From Caryophanales bacterium UBA1624 (GTDB taxonomy: Bacteria; Bacillota_I; Bacilli_A; RFN20; CAG-826): a DNA stretch of 17,900 bases. Below, in pieces: positions 13,925-17,900 of the stretch; the stretch's first letter is position 1, and each line of letters begins with the position of its first letter. The notes under the pieces were generated by a model. That model was not told the origin of the DNA and made no database searches. It saw only the letters and a program-made list of their open reading frames with translations. Location: positions 17,858 to 35,757 of the forward strand of contig DCMK01000003.1 in NCBI GenBank assembly GCA_002321395.1. Reading direction: 5' to 3'. Both the position numbers and the translations under genes were made by a program.

Positions 13925-14683
13925 ATGGAAGAAACCGTCTTTTCCTGCAGAAACCTGGATCTCTATTACGAATCCGGGAAGAAGCACGCCTTAAAAAACA
14001 TCAACATCGACATCTACAAAAACAAAGTCACCGCCTTCATCGGCCCCTCCGGATGCGGAAAGTCCACCCTGCTCCGCTGCTTCGACCGCATGAATGACCT
14101 GGTCGAAGGGTGCAAAATCAACGGGGACATCCGCTTCATGGATCAGGACATTCAAGAGCTCAACACCATCTACCTCCGCACCAAAGTGGGGATGGTGTTC
14201 CAGCAGCCGAACCCTTTCCCCATGTCGATCAAAAACAATGTCGCCTATGGGCCCAAGTGTCAGGGCGAAAGGCGAAAAGACGTCTTAAGCGGCATCGTAA
14301 AGCAAGCGCTGGAAGAGGCAAGCCTTTACGAAGAGGTCAAAGACGAGCTGGGCAAAAGCGCCCTTTCCCTCTCCGGCGGCCAGCAGCAAAGGCTTTGCAT
14401 CGCCCGCGCCTTGGCCATGCGGCCCGACGTCCTGCTGATGGATGAGCCCACCAGCGCCCTCGACCCCATCGCGACCCTGAAGATCGAAGAGCTCATCGGA
14501 CGGCTCAAAAAGAAATACACGATCGTCATTGTGACTCACAACATGCAGCAGGCCGCGCGCATCTCCGACTACACCGCTTTCTTCATGCTCGGGGAGCTCG
14601 TCGAATTCGATCGCACCGATGACTTCTTCGCCCACCCGAAAGACAAGCGCAGCAACGACTATATCACCGGGAGGTTTGGATAA
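13925..14683 (+). CDS. pstB: Phosphate ABC transporter ATP-binding protein PstB
   Basis: 252 residues, standard length for PstB. Walker A GPSGCGKST is at 40-48, the Q-loop FQQPNPFPMSI at 92-102 (the QQPNPFP form is specific to PstB), the signature LSGGQQQRL at 149-157, Walker B VLLMDEPTSALDP at 169-181, and the switch His205 in VTHNM. It powers phosphate import through PstCA at the cytoplasmic side. It starts 1 bp after the pstA stop and ends 1 bp before phoU. Confidence 0.97.
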   Translation: MEETVFSCRNLDLYYESGKKHALKNINIDIYKNKVTAFIGPSGCGKSTLLRCFDRMNDLVEGCKINGDIRFMDQDIQELNTIYLRTKVGMVFQQPNPFPMSIKNNVAYGPKCQGERRKDVLSGIVKQALEEASLYEEVKDELGKSALSLSGGQQQRLCIARALAMRPDVLLMDEPTSALDPIATLKIEELIGRLKKKYTIVIVTHNMQQAARISDYTAFFMLGELVEFDRTDDFFAHPKDKRSNDYITGRFG

Positions 14684-14684
14684 T

Positions 14685-15323
14685 ATGGAAATCGATGAAA
14701 AACTGAGCAAAATCAGCCTGGACGTCCTCAAAATGTTCGAGACGACGATCCGCTTCTTGAACGAATCTTTGGATAGTTATATCCACGGCAAGGAAGCCCC
14801 GGCCATCGACGATGATCGAGTCGATCGTTTGGAGCGTTCTGTGGAAAAGGAATGCCTTATCCTCGTTTTGAAGGAACGCCCCTTTTCCAAGGACTTAAGG
14901 AAAGTCACCGGGATTTTCAAGCTTGTCGAGGACATCGAGCGCTTAGGTGACCACGCGGAAGATTTGTCTTGGACGATTGCCCGCCTCGCCCCCTATTCCC
15001 GAGGAGTGGAAATCCCTTCTCTCCTGCAAGAAGCCAAAGTCGCGATGTCGATGGTGGAGGATAGCTATCGCAGCTTTGCCAAGGGTGACGATCCGCTGTC
15101 ATTGGAAGTGATTAAGCGAGACGATGTAGTCGATGGACTTTATCTGAAGGCATTGAAAGAAATCCCCGAATTCCGCGACCGCTACTCCCTCCCCGACGGC
15201 TTCATCCTCTACGCCACCTTGATGGCAAAATATTGGGAAAGGGTCGCCGACCACGCCTCCAACATCGCCGAATGGGTGGATTACATCGAAACGGGGTGCT
15301 ACAAAGGCGAAGAAATCCTTTAA
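14685..15323 (+). CDS. phoU: Phosphate signalling protein PhoU
   Basis: 212 residues, close to the usual length of about 215-230. It is all-helical with the two-repeat PhoU organisation. The first metal/contact motif is VEDIERLGDHAED near residue 85, and the second is YWERVADHASNIAEW near residue 187. By family knowledge PhoU links PstSCAB to PhoR and damps PhoP phosphorylation when phosphate is plentiful. The start at 14685 follows the pstB stop by one base; the frame is open further upstream inside pstB, but those codons are not PhoU-like. Confidence 0.92.
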   Translation: MEIDEKLSKISLDVLKMFETTIRFLNESLDSYIHGKEAPAIDDDRVDRLERSVEKECLILVLKERPFSKDLRKVTGIFKLVEDIERLGDHAEDLSWTIARLAPYSRGVEIPSLLQEAKVAMSMVEDSYRSFAKGDDPLSLEVIKRDDVVDGLYLKALKEIPEFRDRYSLPDGFILYATLMAKYWERVADHASNIAEWVDYIETGCYKGEEIL

Positions 15324-15349
15324 GGTGCATAGAAGCCGAACGGACATTG

Positions 15350-15355
15350 TATAAT
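15350..15355 (+). promoter_or_regulatory. Internal promoter giving a predicted leaderless phoP mRNA
   Basis: A perfect TATAAT in the 38-bp phoU-phoP gap, followed by just 6 nt (ACGGCC) and then the phoP ATG at 15362. A start site 7 nt after the hexamer would be the A of the ATG. No Shine-Dalgarno is present and no recognisable -35 lies upstream. It would provide PhoP/PhoR independently of the PhoP-driven pstS promoter. Confidence 0.65.
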
Positions 15356-15361
15356 ACGGCC

Positions 15362-16042
15362 ATGAGCACAAAGGATTATTCCATCTATTCCTTGGAAGAC
15401 GATCCGAATATCTCCCATTTGCTGGAGCTGGCGCTCAAGGGACAAGGATACGATTTCCATGGCTTTTTGGACTACCCATCCTTCAAAGAAGCATTCGATC
15501 GAGAAAAGCCCAACATGGTGTTGCTGGATTTGATGCTGCCGGAAAAGCCGGGAGAGGAAATCCTGAAGGAAATCCGCTCCGATCCCGCCAACGATGACAT
15601 CCAAATCCTCGTCGTGTCCGCCAAAAAAGCGTTGGTCGATAAGGTCGACCTTCTAAACGGGGGGGCGGATGATTACATCTGCAAGCCCTTCGACGTCATG
15701 GAGCTTCTTTCCCGGGTGGCCTCCAAAGCCAGAAGGCATTTGGGGCGGGGGCGCATCGTGGTGCGCGATTTGACCTTTGATACCCTCAAGCAAACCCTCT
15801 CGCGCGGCAAAGAAGAGATCAAATTGACCCAAAGCGAGCGGGTGATTCTCTTTCTTCTAGTCCAAAACATCGGAAACGTGGTGCCCCGGGAGGAGCTCAT
15901 CAAGGCATTGTGGGGAGATGGGGGTTGCGTGGAAACCAGGGTTCTGGACATGCATATCAAGGGAATCCGGAGGAAATTGGCCCCGGACGACGACCTCATC
16001 GAAACGATATACGGGATGGGGCATAGGCTGAAGAATGAATAA
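15362..16042 (+). CDS. phoP: Phosphate response regulator PhoP (OmpR/PhoB family)
   Basis: 226 residues. The receiver domain (about 5-120) has the acidic pair E12-D13-D14, the phosphoacceptor D56 in MVLLDLMLPEKPG, a Ser in ILVVSAKK near 84 and the Lys in YICKPFD. The C-terminal winged helix (about 130-226) carries LTQSERVILFLLVQ, the recognition helix region VETRVLDMHIKGIRRKL and the wing TIYGMGHRL. It binds TTACA-type repeats and activates the pst operon under phosphate limitation. The ATG at 15362 is set by homology; the frame is open to 15233, but those residues overlap phoU and are not receiver-like. It overlaps phoR by 8 bp. Confidence 0.93.
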   Translation: MSTKDYSIYSLEDDPNISHLLELALKGQGYDFHGFLDYPSFKEAFDREKPNMVLLDLMLPEKPGEEILKEIRSDPANDDIQILVVSAKKALVDKVDLLNGGADDYICKPFDVMELLSRVASKARRHLGRGRIVVRDLTFDTLKQTLSRGKEEIKLTQSERVILFLLVQNIGNVVPREELIKALWGDGGCVETRVLDMHIKGIRRKLAPDDDLIETIYGMGHRLKNE

Positions 16043-17717
16043 AAAGCATCTGCTGCTCGATTATTCGCTGGCGTTTTTGCTTTCTTTGACCGTTTTGCTC
16101 GTTTCCTTTTTCAGCACCAAGATAGCGGCTTCTAAGGAAGCGAAGGACGATCTTTTTTATTACGGAGAGCAGATCAGCCAAACCTATCGAGACGAAAGCG
16201 ACAAGGAAAAGACGCTGATGGAGTTTTCCAAAATCCATTCGCTGCGCGTCTCCTTATTCGACCTGGACGCTAATTTGATTCTTGAAATCAACCCTTTGAA
16301 AAAGGAGGCCGCGGAGGAAAACCGCAAAGAAGAGTTGGAAGCCAACGCGGGGTCTTATTATGAGAAAGATTCTTTGACCCTAGGCTGCCCCGTCCTTTAT
16401 TACGTCAAAAAGACCGCCTCCTGCTATATCCGCGTGGGATTTCCCCGTTCCGAGGTCGAGCGAAACGCCAATGCGGTGCTGCTATATGGCTCCATTGCCC
16501 TAGTTCTTGTGGACGCGGCTTACTTTGGCTACCGCTATTGGGGCTATTCGAAGACCATGAGGAAAATCGAAGGGGAGATCTCCAAGCTAAGGGCCGTCTT
16601 AAACGAAGGCGCCCTCCCACCCACTTCCGATAGTTTGGAGGCTTTGGACCAATCCATCCACGACGTGGCTTTGAATTTGGAAGACAAAATGGATTCGCTG
16701 CAAAAGGAAAGCCTCAAGGTCGATTACATCCTCGGCTCCATGGAAGAGGGATTGATCGTCCTCGACAGCGAGGGGAAAGTCATCCTCATCAACAAATACG
16801 CCTTGAAGACGCTCTCGCTCAAAAAAGAGGATGCCTATAACAAACCCTACCCTTATTTGCTGCTGGGCGATGCCTTCGATAGCAAACGGAAGGAAGCCAT
16901 CGAAAAAGGCGAAGCCGAGTTCGATTTGGCGCGAAAAGGGGCGATCTACCAATGCTGCTTATCCCAAATCCCTTTAGATTGGCTGGAGCCATCGCAAAAG
17001 GAAGGCCTCGGCGTTTTGATCCTCGATGTCACCGAGCAAAGAAGAAGCGAGAAATGGAAGCGCGACTTCTTCCAAAACGCCTCCCACGAATTGAAAACCC
17101 CCCTAACAGCGATCATCGGCTACAGCGAGCTTTTAACCTGCAACATGATCCCCGAAGAAAAGGAAAAGGAAAAGGCTTTGGAAACCATTTTGAGCGAGTC
17201 CAAGCGGATGAAAAAAGTCTTAAACGACATGCTCGCCTTGTCGCGCCTAGAAAGCGAGCTCGGGGACCGGAACGCGGAATGGATCAACGGGAAGGAGGCG
17301 ATTTCGGAAATCGTCTCTTCCTTATCCATACTCGCCAAAGAGAAAAACGTGACCATAGAGCTTGATGCGGAGCCCATGCAAATTCACATGGCGAGAGAGG
17401 ATTTCGACCAATTGACCCGCAACATCATCGCCAACGCGATCTTCTACAACAAAATCGGGGGCAAGGTCAAAATCACGCTGACCCCCTCTTTCTTCCGCTG
17501 CGAGGATACCGGCATCGGGATCGAGGAGAAATATCAAGCCCGCATCTTTGAGCGATTCTTCCGGGTAGATAAGGGCAGAAGCCGCAAGGACGGGGGGACT
17601 GGATTGGGATTGGCCATCGTCAAGCACATTTGCCTCCATTACGGCTTTTCGATCCATTTAGATAGCCACCTCCAAGAAGGCAGCACCTTCACGATCGCCT
17701 TCCGCCCAAATAAATAA
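16035..17717 (+). CDS. phoR: Phosphate sensor histidine kinase PhoR
   Basis: 560 residues. TM1 is at about 8-29 and TM2 at about 146-165, enclosing an extracytoplasmic sensor of about 115 residues. A HAMP-like linker (about 170-220) and a PAS domain (about 228-335, beginning ILGSMEEGLIVLDSEGKVIL and ending LILDVTEQRRSEK) follow. The H-box NASHELKTPLT has the phosphorylated H351. The N-box RNIIANAIFYN is at about 462-472 (with Ala-Ile-Phe where Ala-Val-Lys is common), G1 DTGIGI at 491-496, the F-box IFERFFRVD and G2 GGTGLGLAI at 520-528. It phosphorylates PhoP and is translationally coupled to it through an 8-bp overlap. No clear terminator follows within the next 60 bp. Confidence 0.94.
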   Translation: MNKKHLLLDYSLAFLLSLTVLLVSFFSTKIAASKEAKDDLFYYGEQISQTYRDESDKEKTLMEFSKIHSLRVSLFDLDANLILEINPLKKEAAEENRKEELEANAGSYYEKDSLTLGCPVLYYVKKTASCYIRVGFPRSEVERNANAVLLYGSIALVLVDAAYFGYRYWGYSKTMRKIEGEISKLRAVLNEGALPPTSDSLEALDQSIHDVALNLEDKMDSLQKESLKVDYILGSMEEGLIVLDSEGKVILINKYALKTLSLKKEDAYNKPYPYLLLGDAFDSKRKEAIEKGEAEFDLARKGAIYQCCLSQIPLDWLEPSQKEGLGVLILDVTEQRRSEKWKRDFFQNASHELKTPLTAIIGYSELLTCNMIPEEKEKEKALETILSESKRMKKVLNDMLALSRLESELGDRNAEWINGKEAISEIVSSLSILAKEKNVTIELDAEPMQIHMAREDFDQLTRNIIANAIFYNKIGGKVKITLTPSFFRCEDTGIGIEEKYQARIFERFFRVDKGRSRKDGGTGLGLAIVKHICLHYGFSIHLDSHLQEGSTFTIAFRPNK

Positions 17718-17900
17718 AACGGATGCGTGCGCCAGGGGATTGGGCCATTCAGCTTGGCGATGCCCGACCAATGCGCCCACAGACGCCGCAGGTTCGCCGG
17801 GATCAAATCGAAAAGCAGGCACTGCGCCTACAAAAAGCCGGGGGAGTCCAAAAAGGTCTTCCCCAACGCCGCGATGGCCTTCCCCAACGTCGACGCCCCC
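17718..17900. other. GC-rich 3' flank without assignable gene
   Basis: Several short frames are open on both strands. Examples are a plus-strand frame reading RFAGIKSKSRHCAYKKPGES and a minus-strand frame reading LLFDLIPANLRRLWAHWSGI. None has a start with a ribosome binding site or a family I recognise. It may be the edge of another mobile element. No terminator for phoR is visible. Confidence 0.3.

Overview
The window looks like a chromosomal segment of a Gram-positive (Firmicutes-type) bacterium. The indications are strong AAGGAGG-type ribosome binding sites, Gram-positive lipoboxes on two lipoproteins, a PhoP/PhoR plus Pst-PhoU phosphate cluster, and TTACA-type Pho boxes like those of Bacillus. 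Most genes are moderately GC-rich. TGA is used as a true stop (pstS, relB-like gene), so this is not a TGA=Trp mollicute code. Species-level placement, possibly an Erysipelotrichia-like gut lineage, is only a guess.

Layout. (1) 1-2728, minus strand: a two-gene glycosylation operon with a GT2 polyprenyl-phosphate sugar transferase (cut by the left edge) and a polytopic GT-C-like glycosyltransferase, read from an extended -10 promoter that leaves almost no 5' leader. (2) 2850-2934: tRNA-Leu(UAG) with encoded CCA and a terminator. (3) About 3050-7360: a mosaic accessory island next to the tRNA. It holds a PvuRts1I-like modification-dependent restriction endonuclease gene broken by one in-frame TGA, an IS481-like transposase lacking its N-terminus, a small membrane protein resembling conjugative-element pilin-like proteins, a DNA-binding Fic protein behind an array of CCGATA repeats, and a hybrid toxin-antitoxin pair (RelB/DinJ-type antitoxin with Doc toxin). 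(4) 7571-10208: a three-gene cassette of ECF-type sigma factor, membrane-anchored putative anti-sigma factor and Glu-rich lipoprotein, closed by a terminator. (5) 10233-10606: frameshifted C-terminal remnant of an IS1182-like transposase. (6) 10611-17717: the phosphate regulon pstS-pstC-pstA-pstB-phoU-phoP-phoR, all plus strand and tightly packed. (7) 17718-17900: GC-rich sequence without an assignable gene.

How it works together. PhoR senses phosphate status (probably through PstSCAB and PhoU) and phosphorylates PhoP. PhoP would bind the three TTACA(A/T) repeats ahead of pstS and raise transporter expression. phoP also has its own promoter, with TATAAT only 6 nt before the ATG, predicting a leaderless phoP mRNA. 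PstA is about 100 residues longer than usual and carries an extracytoplasmic insert with a PDZ-like pattern. The most unusual items are the leaderless promoters, the PDZ-like PstA insert, the CCGATA array controlling the Fic gene, the RelB-Doc pairing, and the single-lesion 5hmC-type restriction gene.
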